Positions 1 to 13,082 of a stretch of DNA of 64,000 nt are shown here, one piece after another. The stretch is taken from positions 98,909,785 to 98,973,784 of the forward strand of contig CM035807.1 in the NCBI GenBank assembly GCA_020466095.1, written 5' to 3'. Source of the stretch: Chlorops oryzae. Lineage: Eukaryota; Arthropoda; Insecta; Diptera; Chloropidae. The position numbers and the translations under genes are program-made. How positions within the stretch are numbered: position 1 is the first letter of the stretch; each line of letters starts with the position of its first letter. A model generated the notes under the pieces. The model was not told the origin of the DNA. It did no database searches and saw nothing but the letters and a program-made list of their open reading frames with translations.

Positions 1-2028
1 TTCAAAGTGTTCGCTTTAAACACAAATTTCAACGAATTTGGTTAGCCACAAATCATTTTATCTCAATAGAATTGGGTTTGAACATGGTCATGGTCATAGT
101 CATGGTGGCACTCTGAATATTCATCTGGATGGATGTAGTGCTTCTTAATTTATGAAATTTATTCACAATTAAAAGATACATAGAACAGAATAAAACGTGT
201 TGTTCGAATGCCGAAAGCCGAAATGTCGAGAGTGTCGAAATTGACAAAATAATTAGGACGTATTTAATGAAACACTTTCCTCAGAATTGATCAAGATTTC
301 CGCGTACCTATGTATATACATATTTGGTTCTTGGCTTTGTTCTCGTGTTTTCGAACATGGCTGGTAATTGTTGTCACCAAATGTTGCAACAAATTTGCAA
401 TTCATATTACGTGTGTTGTGTATCTTGTTAGATCTTGTCGCTCCAACGAAGCTATTCAACTACAAACTTTTGTTCTTGTTAGTCATTTGTCGACATAAAT
501 TTATGCAGTATCTATTATGTGTAGCAAGAAACTTTAGTGGCTTAGCTTGTCTAACTAGTGTCCTGCCAGGACTCGACTTTGCTCTTCAATTTTGCGTAGA
601 TTTGTAAAAGCAGATGCCACACACAGTCAAGTTGAAGGTATTTGTTTTTGTTTTATAATACATTTTCTTAACTGGGGAAAGTAAAAGAATTCAATTGCCT
701 TTCCTTTTCCTGTTTGTTTTTTCTTTTTTCTCCAAACATATTCCGGTCTATATGTCTATGTCTCTTTACCCTCTTGAGAGGAATTTCCTTGAGCAAGTAA
801 CATTTGAAAAGAAATAAAAGAAAGCACTATCTAAATTATCATTAGCATGCTATTGTATTCAATTTTATTTAACTTATCTCTTAAGCTTTTGAGTAGAAGT
901 GTTAGTTCGTCGTGTGTCTGGCTTAGGGGGTTTTTAAGCGCTTTAGATCGAGAAAAGAAAACAAAACGATAAAAATATATTTCTTTGTTTTTTTCTTTCT
1001 CCTTCTTCATCATCTTCTTCTTGTTCTTCTTCTTCTTCGATTTTGATGAAACAAAGAAAAACGAGACACTTTTACGCTTCATTTTTTATGCTTCGAAGGG
1101 ACGATTTTTGAGTACAGCTAAAAAGAATTTGGGATTTTATTGTTCATCGTCTCCGCCATTCTCTCCTACGAGCCATTGTTAAATTTCTATCAAAATCGTA
1201 ATGTTGCATGAAATCACTTATCTTGCTTAGACAGTTGAGTCTCGTTGACGGTATTTTTTTATTTTTTATTTAAAAATATGCAGAGCAATCAAGCAACCAA
1301 ATTGGCTTTTATTGGAATTTTCATATCGTTTAGGAAAGCATTTTTATTGTTCGGGTCTCTTCCCATAAAAGCAATTTAAATCCGGACATTCGGATTGAAT
1401 TAATTTTACCGACAGGATCTTCCTTGTAAGCTCTGTCGAGAAAAGGTTTTATGACAATAAAATTTTTATGCTGCGGTTTTATTATTTATAATACATATTA
1501 TATCTTAATGAATCGTCAATTGAATATATCTGTATATATATATATATATAGATATATAAAAAAAATATAAAAATAAATATATACAAACCACAAATATTAT
1601 TGGCAGTAATTGAAATTGAAGGAAGGAATCAATAAAGGTTCATCATTTCATGTTCTTTTCTTTCGAGCTTTCATTCTTTGGTCTTACTGTTTCTTTCGCT
1701 TGCTATACCAAAATGAATAGGAAGATTAAACCTCATATAAAGTTAAAAAAAAAACAGCGATAGATCTTGGAAGATAAATGATACAACAATGAATGATAAT
1801 CTAGCTAAAAGTTGAAAGGTCAAATTATTATTTTTTCACTTTCGAATTGTCCTCTTTTCATTTTGGACCATCAATTCAAACGCCATTTCGTTTTTGATCC
1901 ACAAGCTTTATGGGATTTCTCATCATAAAGTTTTTTCCATAAAAGTTTTGCCAAATAAACCAAAACCATTCGGCGACATAAAAACCCCGCTGAAAGTTCA
2001 TAAATTTCGTGCATGAAATTGCCCATCC
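1..2028. other. AT-rich non-coding DNA, no gene seen
   Basis: No open frame here has recognisable protein features. The stretch holds simple sequence only: a CTT-rich tract at about 1001-1048 and a TA run at about 1532-1557. The lysine-rich frame read on the minus strand at about 831-1082 is a translation of the CTT tract. Confidence 0.6.
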
Positions 2029-2084
2029 CTAATTGCGGATGGAGCATGCAACATTAATTGCCGAGCAGAAACTGGTTCTATGAG

Positions 2085-2213
2085 CACATGTCGCAATTGT
2101 CGCAATTGCTCGAACATGCAATGCTGAAAGCATATTCAAGTATGCAGGGATACAACTGGCAGGTGTTTTCGAGAGCTGGCCCACTTTGATGGCACTTACG
2201 ATGCATGCAGCTG
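2085..2213. promoter_or_regulatory. E-box cluster, candidate enhancer
   Basis: Six CANNTG E-boxes fall within 129 bp: CACATG at 2085, CAATTG at 2094 and 2103, CAACTG at 2153, CAGGTG at 2160 and CAGCTG at 2208. The two CAATTG sites lie in a 9 bp tandem duplication (TCGCAATTG twice). Chance predicts about half an E-box in this length. E-boxes bind bHLH factors, and CAGGTG is also a Snail-type site. Enhancer function is inference; no target gene is visible in the window. Confidence 0.3.
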
Positions 2214-3714
2214 CACGTTCGCTAAATTGGTGTAGCAAATAGCAAATAGCGTTCATTAGTTAAAGTGGATATCGGTTTGGTTAGTCTAAAGCAGCCTCTG
2301 GTAACTGAGCTAATCCTTAACACAGCGCCTGCTGTCGCCGCCCCCGCCACCGTTGCCACCACCGCCATCATTAGGAATTCTTACTATTTAAAAGCTTCTC
2401 TTAGAACTTAAAATGTCTCATTTGAATTCGATACGCTGTCACAGAAGCACGCATAAATTTTGTTTGCCAACACCAAGAACGGAAATTTTCTAATCAATCG
2501 AGTATGTAAATTTTTTCTATGGAAAATTGTGACCCTGATTGGAAAGAAGATAAATAAGAGTTACGAAGAGGCATTCAGAGGTGAATGCATTCAGGAATAT
2601 ATCACGAAAAGTCCCCAGTTCGAAGAGAGAGAGAGGGAGGAGAGGAGATGTATGCACAATTGAAACCGCAATGATGAGAGGTGCTCGAATGTGAACGAAT
2701 GTAAACGAATGTGCTATCGGAAAGAATTTTTGTGAATATTTTTCTTTTCGAAGTCAAAAATTGTTTAAATTCCAATTTTTAATGCGCATATTTTGCTCAC
2801 AAGAGAAGAATGTTTTATATTGCATGTAGAAAGCTTAATAAAATAGAATAATTCTTCTAATTGTATGCTATTTCTGAAATATTTTGCATTTATTTTTTAT
2901 CAAAATATTTAAAATAGCTTAGTTTTAGTAAATTCCTTTCATGGCTTTTTATATGGTATTCATAATATTTGAAGCTTAAAATCGTTTTAGTTTGAAGCAC
3001 ATTGTTCGCATATTTTTTTCGGTTCATCGATTAGAAAAGGTCTAAATTGAATGACTTCTGCAATTGGCCCTTAACGATATATTAATTATTTTATGTTCAA
3101 AGACCTAACGAACTCATTTTTATACAATCAATTAAGTTGGAAATATATTAGCAATGGGCTAAACATGGGCCGACGGGCGTATGCTTAACGATTAAAACAG
3201 CGAGAAACATTGCGTATACAACGTCAGCCATGTGTGTATGCGTTCAAAGGCCATGAAAATACTAAATAACTACATATTGCTTTTTATAATGTATGAATTG
3301 CATCGATTACTCTTGCACGTAATGGTCTCCCATTTCGTTGAAATAAGTAAAATAATTTGGAAAAATTAAATTTCTTTCTGTGAGGGCATTTTTCCAAGTT
3401 GAAAGAGTGAAACGCGATATGCCTTCTAGTTTTCTTTATTTTTGAATGTATTTATTTTTGCTAATTTTTTATACACCAGAAACTTAAATAAATAATGCAT
3501 TTCAACACAATTTTGTACAAAGTCCTTTATCGGCCTTTAAATTTGTACACTTTGTCCTTTTTTTTGTCGTACCTAGGCACTGTCATAAAATCAAATGACC
3601 TGAGCAATAACAATGCATACAAAATTTCAAGCACTGCTCAGAGTGTGCTTTTTACTTGTCAAAGCTCATAAATCTTCAAAAAAAAGAGAGTGAAAACTGT
3701 CAATTCGCATGTGA
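2214..3714. other. non-coding DNA with a GC-rich patch
   Basis: A GC-rich CCR-type patch lies at about 2325-2370 and a short GA tract at about 2624-2648. Apart from these the sequence is AT-rich and I see no gene. Confidence 0.5.
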
Positions 3715-3934
3715 AATGACGGTTCATTTACGACCATCGTATAACAACGTTGTACACAACAGCAAGTGATGTGTGGACCGGAAGTGCCCAAATGACTTAA
3801 GCGTAACAAGAAAAATTTCCCTTCTCCGCGTTAGAAGTGCTTGAAAATAATCGTGAAAGTGCAAAAAAAAATATATAAAAAAACTGCGCATTTTAAGTGC
3901 TCGCTTCGAAGTGCTTCTTGTTCAGCCATAAGTG
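3715..3934 (+). other. possible untranslated first exon
   Basis: The base composition becomes less AT-rich and richer in CG dinucleotides than its surroundings. The segment ends at AAGTG followed by GTGAGT (donor at 3935), a strong insect 5' splice site. No long open frame runs through it, and its repeated GTGC/AAGTGC words look like a fly 5' leader. No TATA box or initiator can be fixed with confidence and no downstream coding exon can be tied to it. It could equally be a chance donor beside a regulatory patch. Confidence 0.25.
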
Positions 3935-5984
3935 GTGAGTGACGAAACACTTAAAGGATTGAATTTCCACAAAGAGGCCAGATAAGAATTGATGATTTTC
4001 TACGCGTGATTGCCTAGTTCAATGTCCACTGATTGATAACAAAAGATGAGATGGAGAAATCACACTTGATTCTGTTGCCTATAAATCTTCCTTTTTTTTT
4101 TTGATCTGACGAAAATTGACAATGCTTTGAGCCATGTCAATCGGTAAAGGACGATTGAAATATTTCATAGAATGCTTTGGAAACACAAAATCACATTTAT
4201 ATTGATATCGACAAACAATTAAAGGCTTTTCTATAAATCATAGATTTTTTTCGGATATTTTTTGTTCATTTGAAAACCGCCAGACTTATTTGCAAGATTT
4301 TTCAAAGTTCGGCATTATTTCCTCAACGTTTAGCTTGGAAAATGCTGCATGCGCCTTTCGAAGATGTCCCCATCTAAGTGGCAGTTCAGAGAAAAACAAA
4401 TATTGATTATCAAATATTTGTCCTTTTGAATAAAGCAGCGTCGAACTATTTATTTTTTCACTCGTATTGGTTGTTCTGAATGTGAATCATGCTGAAAATG
4501 AAAGTTTTTGATTTATTTTACCATCCCAAAATGATGTTTATTTACTCTATACTTAATTGAAGAAGACTTCGAATTAAAGTGACCTCTATGTGAATGGAAC
4601 TGTTTTGTGTTGTTACGGACATGTTTGAGTCGAGCGCGAACATGTTCGCTAAAGTTATTTACAAGAATAAACTAGGTTTTGTATTTAATTTTCCGAGAAA
4701 AGCGGTTTCAAATCATCATATTTCGGCACGTGTAGTTCATTTTGAAATAAAATATCAAGAGACTTTCCACTGGAAATAAGAAGAACAAACAACATCTAGG
4801 GCTTAAGGACTATTATCTTTTACTCATTTATTTTATTTTCAATTTCGAGGGAATAGGAAATTGTTGAAGATAAAAAAAAGTGAATGGCACTTGAATTTTT
4901 TCTGGGAATTCCGTACTTAATTTCAAGAACTGTGTGGGCAGCCCTCAAAATATACCTACTAAAGTTTTTATTCAAATCCAAGGCAGTTCTTCCTTATATC
5001 TTAAAATATCAAATTTTTTCAAGCTATAAAATTGATGGAAAAGGTCATAAACTTTTCTTGTAACTTAAAATATGTAATAAAGTACAAATACAGGGTAATA
5101 AAGTTCTTCGAGTGACGATCCTTTGCAGCGAGTTTGGTCATAAGCAGGATGTGGCAATTTAGTGTCTTCATATTTAAGTAGATATAAGGTCCTTTAACCG
5201 AAAGCTTTATATTAACCCTCTCGAGAGTTATCTCTGAAATCCAATTAGTTTAGTCTTCACTATCGTTAGCTGACCGAGAATAATTCAAGTGTTTTGTTTT
5301 TCGAGAGAATATGTAGTAAGTGCATATTTTATGTCCCAATGACCCTCCTTGTTTGATCATTATTTCGTGCTCATAAGCTAGTCCACAGTCGCTGTTTGCT
5401 TGTGACAAAGGCTGTATATTAAGTATGTCTTCATATGTGTCAGGTGTATCGATCTCATTAGAGTTGAAAATTGTTGCGGTAATCATGCGGAAAAATTTAT
5501 TTTGTTAAATAATTTGGCAATGTAAAAGGTTAAAATGTGAAGCAACGAATGAACGACGAAGAAGCTGAGAATTGTTGTTGTGTTTGACTATAAATAAACT
5601 TTCCACTTTATTTTTGACGATACCCCAGATACCGAATGTGCTAACAAGGTTTAAGTGAAGAGCAGGAAGGGCAAAAATCAAAGGGGCTTTCGTGTAGGTC
5701 ACTATTAAATATGCTTAAACATGCAGAGAGGCACATAAATACACCGCATGAAGTACATACAGTACATAAGTTAGCATTGAAAGGAATTCCGAAAAACTTT
5801 TTCCACTCACATAAGCATGATGTGCTTAGGTGTGAATTTTTGTTTGTATGGCTGTGTGCATGTACCTATGTATGTTTGTGTTCAAAAGAATACTTGACTG
5901 GCAATGAAATTACGGAACTAAATGTGAACGTGTGTGCACCTCTGTACGTAAAACATTGTATGACTGTCTCTTTGGCGTCATAGA
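3935..5984. other. non-coding DNA, one unassigned short frame
   Basis: AT-rich throughout. The minus-strand frame at 5250-5486 (78 codons) has a fairly protein-like composition but matches nothing I know and lacks clear splice sites, so it is not called as a gene. Nothing else is seen. Confidence 0.5.
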
Positions 5985-6060
5985 AATTTAATAAGATTGC
6001 TGTTCAAGTGGGGTCAAAAGTGGATTAAGCAATTGAAAATGGATTAAGTGTACGCAAGGT
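5985..6060 (+). repeat. dispersed repeat, copy 1 (with 35093-35168)
   Basis: About 76 bp here align in the same orientation with 35093-35168. Shared words include AATTTAATAAGATT, GGGTCAAA, GATTAAGCAATT and AAAATGGATTAA. Identity is roughly three quarters by eye with few gaps. The flanking sequence does not align. I do not recognise the family. Confidence 0.5.
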
Positions 6061-6989
6061 ATCACACAAGGCTGTAAACATTTGCCAAAGTCGTAATGCG
6101 AGCTCTCGATAGTTGTGAACGTACAAAGTCCATTGGACACGGACGGCACACACCTAAATGGGGTGGGGTGGTACTGGACTGGGCGGATCTGGTCTTTGGA
6201 AGCGGACGTGCGATTTTGTTTGTCAACGAAGTAAATTTGTCAGCTGTTATTGCACGTGCGGGTTGGGATTTCGTTTTTAATGTTTATACACTCGTACATA
6301 CAATATTATTTGCGGAACAAGAGTGTGTGTCCTGTCCTAAAAGTTTTTTTATGAGCTGCAAGGATTTGTGATTGTAAGGAGGATTACATTTAACACATGA
6401 CATAAAGTTCATGCCGAAATTGAGCCCGATGTTACTTTATGGAGAATACCTATAAAAGTATATATTTTGTATGAGCCATTAAATGGAGGATATAAGAAAA
6501 TTTTATAGAAAAAATAAAATATTTATTTGGTCACTATCGCAAAAGTTGACCGAAAACCCGTGTAAAATGAAGAGAGGAAATTGATTTTTTTTTTATATCT
6601 TTCAGAAACTAAAATAGATGTGTTTTTAAATAAGGATTTCGCTCCTATTTTACCTAGTATTTTCGTAGCTAAATGGCATTTAAAGAGTTGCAATGGAAGA
6701 ATTCTGTGATATGGAAATGTTTTGAATAATCCGATTCTCGGTAGACGGAAATCTCTTATGCAAGTAAATATCGGAAAGGCAAATCGAACAGCAAAAATAA
6801 ATATGACAACATTTCCAATAAATACGCGTGCTTCCAAAATCAAAGTTCTTGTAACTCAAACTGAGGCATGAAGTTGATATGAGGTTGGATGGGACATCAG
6901 GAAGGGGGGAATGAAAGGAAGTGGAAAAGTGGACGGAAAGGAGGTGAGATAGGGTTTAACTCTCACGGAAGTTCTTGGTTCTCTTGAGG
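6061..6989. other. non-coding DNA
   Basis: A 91-codon plus-strand frame at 6096-6371 is less AT-rich than its surroundings but has no recognisable domain, signal peptide or splice context. Nothing else is seen. Confidence 0.45.
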
Positions 6990-7690
6990 TAACCAAGAAT
7001 TTAAGTGAGAGCTAGAGAATGGATGTTTTCCATGCTCAGTACGTCGCGGCGCCACACTCTCATGCGGGCCCATGAGAAAGCGGGGCAGTAGCAGAGGAAA
7101 TGCTCCGCACTGTCTTCGTCCTCAAGGATGCGCGATGACTCCAATATTGGCCATATGCCGACCACATCTTGTATGTCCCGTTATTAAGCCTACAAGATTC
7201 CTCAGATCAGTTCTCTTCAGTTGAAGGAGAAAACCTGCGATTTTCTCGTTTGGCTCTATAACGAAGCACTTGGTTGTTCTGCAGGTCGAAACGCCGGACC
7301 ATCTTTCCTTGTGGGATTTCGCCGCAATAGGATCTGATCCCTGATTTGCCAATTCATCTGCTCTCATATTTCCTGAGACTCCACTGTGTCTCGGGACCCA
7401 TACTAGTTTAACTCTATTAAATCTTGCGATATAATTTTGTTTATTCTTGCAGGTTTACTAGGGCTCTAAGTGCAGCTTAACTGTCACTACAGATTCCTAT
7501 GTTCTTGCCTCGCCATCTACTTTCCACGACCCAGTTTGCTACTTCTAGGATGACAAAGACCGAAAGCTACATTAGGTGTGGTATCATCGCTAGGTAAGCC
7601 TGCACGATGCCTTCATTGCCTCCCTTTTGACATATATATCGAAGGGGAGCAAGTTCAGAAGGGTCTAGAGGCATGAAGATAGCTGAACAC
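6990..7690 (-). pseudogene. decayed RNase H end of a non-LTR retrotransposon
   Basis: Read on the minus strand, about 7340-7420 encodes a WVPxHSGVSGN-type motif followed by RADELANQGS, the typical C-terminal half of an RNase H domain. It runs into LRNLVGLITGHTRCGRHMAN (about 7140-7205). After a frameshift near 7130 comes a segment with Cys, Glu-His and Cys-Cys-Pro spacing (about 7020-7125), like the Cys/His tail of Jockey- and I-type non-LTR ORF2 proteins. Upstream, about 7440-7490 gives an ICSDS motif in which the expected Gln codon is TAA. Several stops and shifts make it non-functional. Only this 3' part of ORF2 is present, which fits a 5'-truncated old insertion. The clade is not resolved. 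Confidence 0.75.
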
Positions 7691-9049
7691 ACTTTATTGG
7701 ATTTTGTTTGAATCATGGTCTAAAATTTTTGAGCAAAGGTTATTGGACGTTTTTTGTGTCCTCTAAGAAGGTTTGTTTAATTAGGGCAATTGAACGCAAA
7801 ACAGTCCTAAAGGTCATACCCGTCACAGCCGTTCTGAGCAGAAATTGGGTTATTTCAGTGCTTTAATGTTGTTAAAAGCTTTCATGATTTTAAATCCTTA
7901 AGAATCACATCCTCTTTGTTTTAAATATTATGAGATAAAACCCTAAAAATAAAAATGGATTGCGGCGAGTGTGAGTTAATGGAATTGCCAATAAGTAATA
8001 TTTCTTTAAAAATTCAGAGAAAGTTTAACATAATAATCCATACCGCATGAGTCTTGGACCATCAAATTGATATCCAAAATGCGATTGCACCGAAATATTC
8101 TGCCCTTCGAGTAGTTATTGTTAACACAATTTGGCATTTGGTCAAGAAAAGTATGTTGTCACGTACATCCGATTAGTCCAAGTTTAACGAAAGATGACTT
8201 ATTTAATTAAGGAAGTGCATCCGAGCATAGAAATTATGAGCAAGAAGAATCTTGCTCCATTCAAAGCGATCACATTCAGAAGGCTCTCGATGCCTTAAGT
8301 ACTCGTGCTGTTCTCTTTGTATTTCTAACAAATTGAAGTTTCTCAAACAACATAAATAGGGCAAAACACAAATTATGCACATGCTGCACAAAGTAAATGG
8401 AATATTGACTAACGACTTGTGGTTGTGCTGGGCTGGCATTTCGAATCGGAAAAAGTCGCTATGGCTGTTTCCAAGAACTAAAATCAGTTTAAGCTCTATT
8501 ACGGAAAAGTTTTTCAACTGTTGCTAACAGCTGCCGGGCTTGCCTTTGACACAAAACCAAAAGGTCCAATATTTTGCAGATGAAGTATAGCAACAACAAA
8601 CTTGCACTTTAGTTGCGAATTTGCACATTTTTATTTGTGCTGTATTTTATTTTATTATTTTTTTTGTTCGCTTTTCCGAAACTTACGACATTGTGCCACA
8701 TTGCAATTATTGAACTACAAAATGCCCTGCTCTGCATGCTGCCTTTGAAAAGCAGCTTATGTTTGAAGTTCCAATAATGACGAGAAAGCTTGCCCTCAAT
8801 AAAATGTGATATTGAAAATTGTTTTTAGAGCTAAGTTCTTTGGCGTTGCAGGGCTCAAATGAACCAAAAATATATTTATATATAGTTTTTGTTGAAATTA
8901 TAAAGCAAGTAATTTGTTTTCTCGATTTTTATGGCATATTGAGGAGTTATTGGAAAATTTTGTATGAAACTGATAGTGCTGCCTTTGATAATTGAGAATT
9001 TACGGCATAGTGTTTTCATCAAACTCGGAGGTCCAATATTAAGCTTAAA
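7691..9049. other. non-coding DNA, no gene seen
   Basis: AT-rich sequence. A 104-codon minus-strand frame at 8203-8517 shows no recognisable features. The 5' remains of the neighbouring retrotransposon or repeat may extend into this stretch, but I cannot align them. Confidence 0.5.
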
Positions 9050-9386
9050 TTCTTATATCTTGAAAAAATTTGATTTTAGAGCAGTTTTTGTGATTTTCAT
9101 AACAGACCCTAGTACTGAAGATTCACCTAAATATGGTCCGCTCAAGCCTATTAGCGAACTTCTGCATGATTGCTCAAGTCTCCGGCAATACGGATATCAA
9201 ACATCTTTAAGACAGCGCATCTCCTTAGGTAAGAAAACTGAAGAAGGGCAGACATTAGTACGGACATAACTAGCGTTATAGAATTTTCTGGATTTTTTAG
9301 GGTCTATTTTGAGTGGTTTTGGGTGTTACATACGTAAGCAAAATCGCAAAATACGTCTCGAAACAGAGTGTTTGGGTTTTAAAATG
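9050..9386 (+). mobile_element. decayed Helentron-like (HINE/DINE-1-like) repeat, copy A
   Basis: It aligns with the 3' third of the better copy at 40914-41800. Shared parts are the TTTTAGAGCAGTTTTTGTG block, the ACAGACCCTAGTACTG block, the GGTTxTGGGTGTTACA block and the CGxxACAGAGTGT end. The 5' half and the GACA microsatellite are missing or eroded. It is non-coding. Confidence 0.6.
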
Positions 9387-10153
9387 AACAAGACTTGAAT
9401 CTGAGAAATAAGAAAAGTTCCAAATAGACGAATATCTCGTCCAAGAGAGTTCGGTAATCATAAAATCGGAACTTCATAGCAACAACAAAATTGTCAGTAG
9501 TGTAATTTTACGATCTATGAGGAAGCTGAAGACCTTCGAAGCTTTGTTCCTTAAACATTTCTAATGGTGGATATAGATGAGTGCAGATGTTCTCCTCTGA
9601 TTCATTCAGCTTCAACAAACATTGATTTTTTATTTTTATTTTTTGTTCATTTTAAAAGTTATTGGCATCAATTTTGTCTGCAACAGCGACGTTATGACGT
9701 GCGCATGTTTGCCCAGGTAAAGGTAAGACAATAAAAAAGATGATTCCTTAAAAAAACTAAATTTCAATTCGACGAACGAGAGAAAAGGAAGCAAAATGTC
9801 TGCACATCTGTGCCACGGAGGATGTAGGAGCATTTCTTTTTGTTGTCCTTTTTCAAAACTCATCGCTTACCGAATTTTATTTGTTTTTTTTTTTTACGTT
9901 TTGATGTAATTAAATTGATTTGTTAACGTGCAAGGCATTCCAAGAAAATGAGGACTACTTAAGTATGTATGTGGTTGTATGAGATCTGAGAACTTCAATT
10001 TGAACATTATTATTTGAACATATTTAATGGCATTATGTATCATTTCCAAAAGTTGAAAAGGACATCTTTTGAAAGCTGTCTTACACATGAAACTCAAAAT
10101 TTGACTTGAATTAAAATTGGCAGATGGTATTCTTTCACAGTCGTACAGTCTTT
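9387..10153. other. non-coding DNA, no gene seen
   Basis: AT-rich spacer between two Helentron-like repeats. Short open frames on the minus strand (9636-9863, 9894-10097) have no recognisable features. Confidence 0.5.
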
Positions 10154-10793
10154 AACAAGTAAGAAAGCTAAAGTCGGTCAAGCCCGACTTTGAAATACCC
10201 AGCGTCCCGACAATATGAACGCACTATGTTTTGCTTTTCTATTTGTGGGCGTGGCAGTGGGCGGGCCACATACATTATTTTCCTACACCTTTCATTTGCC
10301 TTGGTCAACCTATGTTGCGAATTTGAAGCTTCCAAGCCTTTTATTTCACAAGTTACGATAAGCCCTTATTTGTGGGATTATTTGTGGGCGTGGCTCAAGG
10401 AGGGCGGCGTCCATTTTTTTTTCCAGGATATGTCCCTTTTCGTAGTTTACCAGTACACCAAATATCAATAGAATGTGTTTATTGGTTCGCAAGTTACAAG
10501 CATTTTACTGAAAACACAATAAATTCATTTGTGGGCGTGGCAGTGGGCGGATGTCTCCCATTTTTATGTAGGATCATACTCGGACCCCGATATACATGTG
10601 TACCAAATTTCGACTTCATTGGTTCAGCCGTTTCGGAGGAGATCCGACCACGGACAGACGGACATGTCTAAATGGATTCAGTTTTTGATCCTGATCATTT
10701 CTATATATATTTGTCTATATCTCCGGAGCTTAATTCTCCCTGTTACAAGATTCGCACAAAACTAATATACCCCGCTTACGCTGGGTATAAAAA
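10154..10793 (+). mobile_element. Helentron-like (HINE/DINE-1-like) repeat, copy B
   Basis: It starts AACAAGTAAGAAAGC, then a small hairpin (AAGTCGG...CCCGACTT), then ATACCCAGCG at about 10195. It ends with CGCTGGGTATAAAAA, so a 10 bp subterminal inverted repeat (ATACCCAGCG/CGCTGGGTAT) brackets the element. Three internal tandem units begin with TGTGGGCGTGGC at 10244, 10383 and 10530, giving periods of about 139 and 147 bp. A GGACAGACGGACATG block lies near the 3' end. Subterminal inverted repeats, central tandem repeats, a GACA-type block and a 3' hairpin together are the architecture described for non-autonomous Helentrons; that assignment is inference. No protein is encoded. Confidence 0.65.
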
Positions 10794-13082
10794 TTGACTT
10801 GATTGGATTGATAAGGGCACCTCAAGTATTAGGGCCTGTCTAAAAAACTTTTTTAAGTAAAAGCTGAATTTTTCGATATATCATTATTTGATATATATCC
10901 CCTTGTTGAATGCTCCAAACAAAGCCACAGTTTTCTAATTGCATCATCATCATATTTTTTTTTTAATTTGTCATTTCGGTGATTTTTTAAGTATTAACAT
11001 TTCGAAAAGTTTTTCCACGGGACTAAAAAAGTCATGGTTTGATTGTTTTCCCGCCAGTTTAAGCAGAATTACATTTTGTTCGTTGATCATGTTTTTCCTT
11101 TTCCTTTGAAAAAGCATTTTCTTGGAACTACGGAAAGCATTTGAGAGTGAGCTAGAATTTAAAAATCCTTGAAGCGGCAAATTTGCGATGCCTTTAAAAG
11201 GCCTGAGAATTGGCTGGTAAAATGTATTAAAATTTTTGTTTGAATCACAACGTTTTGGGGGTAAAATGGTTTTTTTTACAATATATTTTGTTTGACCTTT
11301 GGGATATTAATTTGAAAGGAGTTTCTTCGAGCTTGAGGTAAATTTTTTTAAATTAAAGTCCTGTAAATTTATTTCTTCCCCTTGTAACTCCTCAGGGCCA
11401 CATTTATGAACCGCTATTATCTCCCATACGATTTTTTGATCACCATGACCCCATCCAACCAAATAAAAAAGCACGAAGACACACACCCTGCACTATATAT
11501 TAGCAAATCAAGGCGTTAGGGACACTGCTCTCGTACAATTTAAGTTAAGTTTTCAATATGAAAGGATAATGATAGTTTAGATTTACTTGAATTAAAAGTT
11601 GGTTAGGGGTAAAAATATACGAATAGAAATTATAAATTTCATTAATAAGATCACGCCAGTTGGAAAAGCTGGCTTTGCGGACGCTGAAATAAATGGAAGT
11701 GTTTTTCCTTGATTTCCGTGAATTAAGCTATGCTACAAAAAAAATACTATGGGCTTAAAAATAAAAGAATATTCAAAGTTTGCGTATATGTACATCAACG
11801 GAAACTAACCTTTCGATTCATTCCTCTAGTTATTTAGTAAAATAGGCGTTCCTCCAGGCTCCAGAGACGCTTTGAGGACCTCATTTGTTCTATTAAGCAC
11901 ATTGTAAGGAAGAACAAACAGAGAGGAAAATTCTTAGAATTGCTTAAAATCGACACAATTTCGTTAATCGTCGAAATCTTAAATACGGAAAGGGAGGAAC
12001 AGGAACCGAAATTGATATTCGAGGGAACATCCGTCTTCTCATTGCTTATAAACCAAAAATTAAAAAAAAAAAAATTTTTTTTTATTTAAAAATCTTTTAT
12101 ATTTTTCGGTAATTGGTGTGGTGTACTTTCTGCCAGATTTGCTCCTATATCTGACAAAGAATCATAAACATTCAAAAAACAAAACCTTTCGAAAATTCAA
12201 TTATATTTTTTATAGCACAGTAAAATTTCGTTCACACCTGATGGAGTAGAAAATTCTTTTAAATAAATTTTAAATAATTTACGGACATGCGGTAAAGTCC
12301 CAGTCGTTTGAATCACAATTTTGTGTGTAGGCCAAAAAACGAGGATTGAAATCTATTATCAGTCAATTAAACCATAACGATGTCCAAATTTCAACTCAAT
12401 AGTAAAGAGAATGAAAAATGTTTGTTTGAAAATATCAAAAAATTATTGTAGAAATGTTTTAAAAATATTTTTACTGAGGTTTTCATTGAATTCGCCACAT
12501 GAGGGGAGTACAATCGGATGGAGCTAAAACAAAAGAAATTCATGAATTGTTTAACAGTTTCAAGTGAAATATTCGATCAAGAGTAAATAAAATTAGACAA
12601 GTACATTCTGGATTTGAAATAATTTTTGTTTTTGGAAAAATTCTTGTTATAAAAACATTTTTGTTTTTATACAGGTTAACCAAAAACAAGAGATGAAAAA
12701 TCTCGTCCTTTTTATTATTCGAAATGGAGATGTGTGTGTGTGTATGTGTGTGTTTGGATATCGAGGAGAGCCCTTTTGTAGGAAGTTCTTTGTTCGGGAA
12801 TAATTTGAGTTTAGAAAATTTCCACTTCGATGATAACAACAAATTAATTTTTTTTTTAAATATTTTATCTCAGAAAATGAAATGAAACGAAAGAATGTTG
12901 TATGTGAGTCATTGTTGCATTTCCCTAGGGCGCATTGAATTGTATTCTGACAATAAATACATACTTAGGTACAATACTTTAAATGCACAGTTTAAAAAAA
13001 ATTTAACCATCAGTCAACCAAGGACATTCATGAGATTTTTATGATGGCCGAAGAGAAAGAAGATTGAAGAGCCATGTTGAAG
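10794..13082. other. non-coding DNA with a GT microsatellite
   Basis: AT-rich, no recognisable gene. A (GT)n tract with interruptions lies at about 12729-12755, and it produces the poly-His/Thr look of a minus-strand frame there. Homopolymer A/T runs lie near 12060-12090. Confidence 0.5.
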
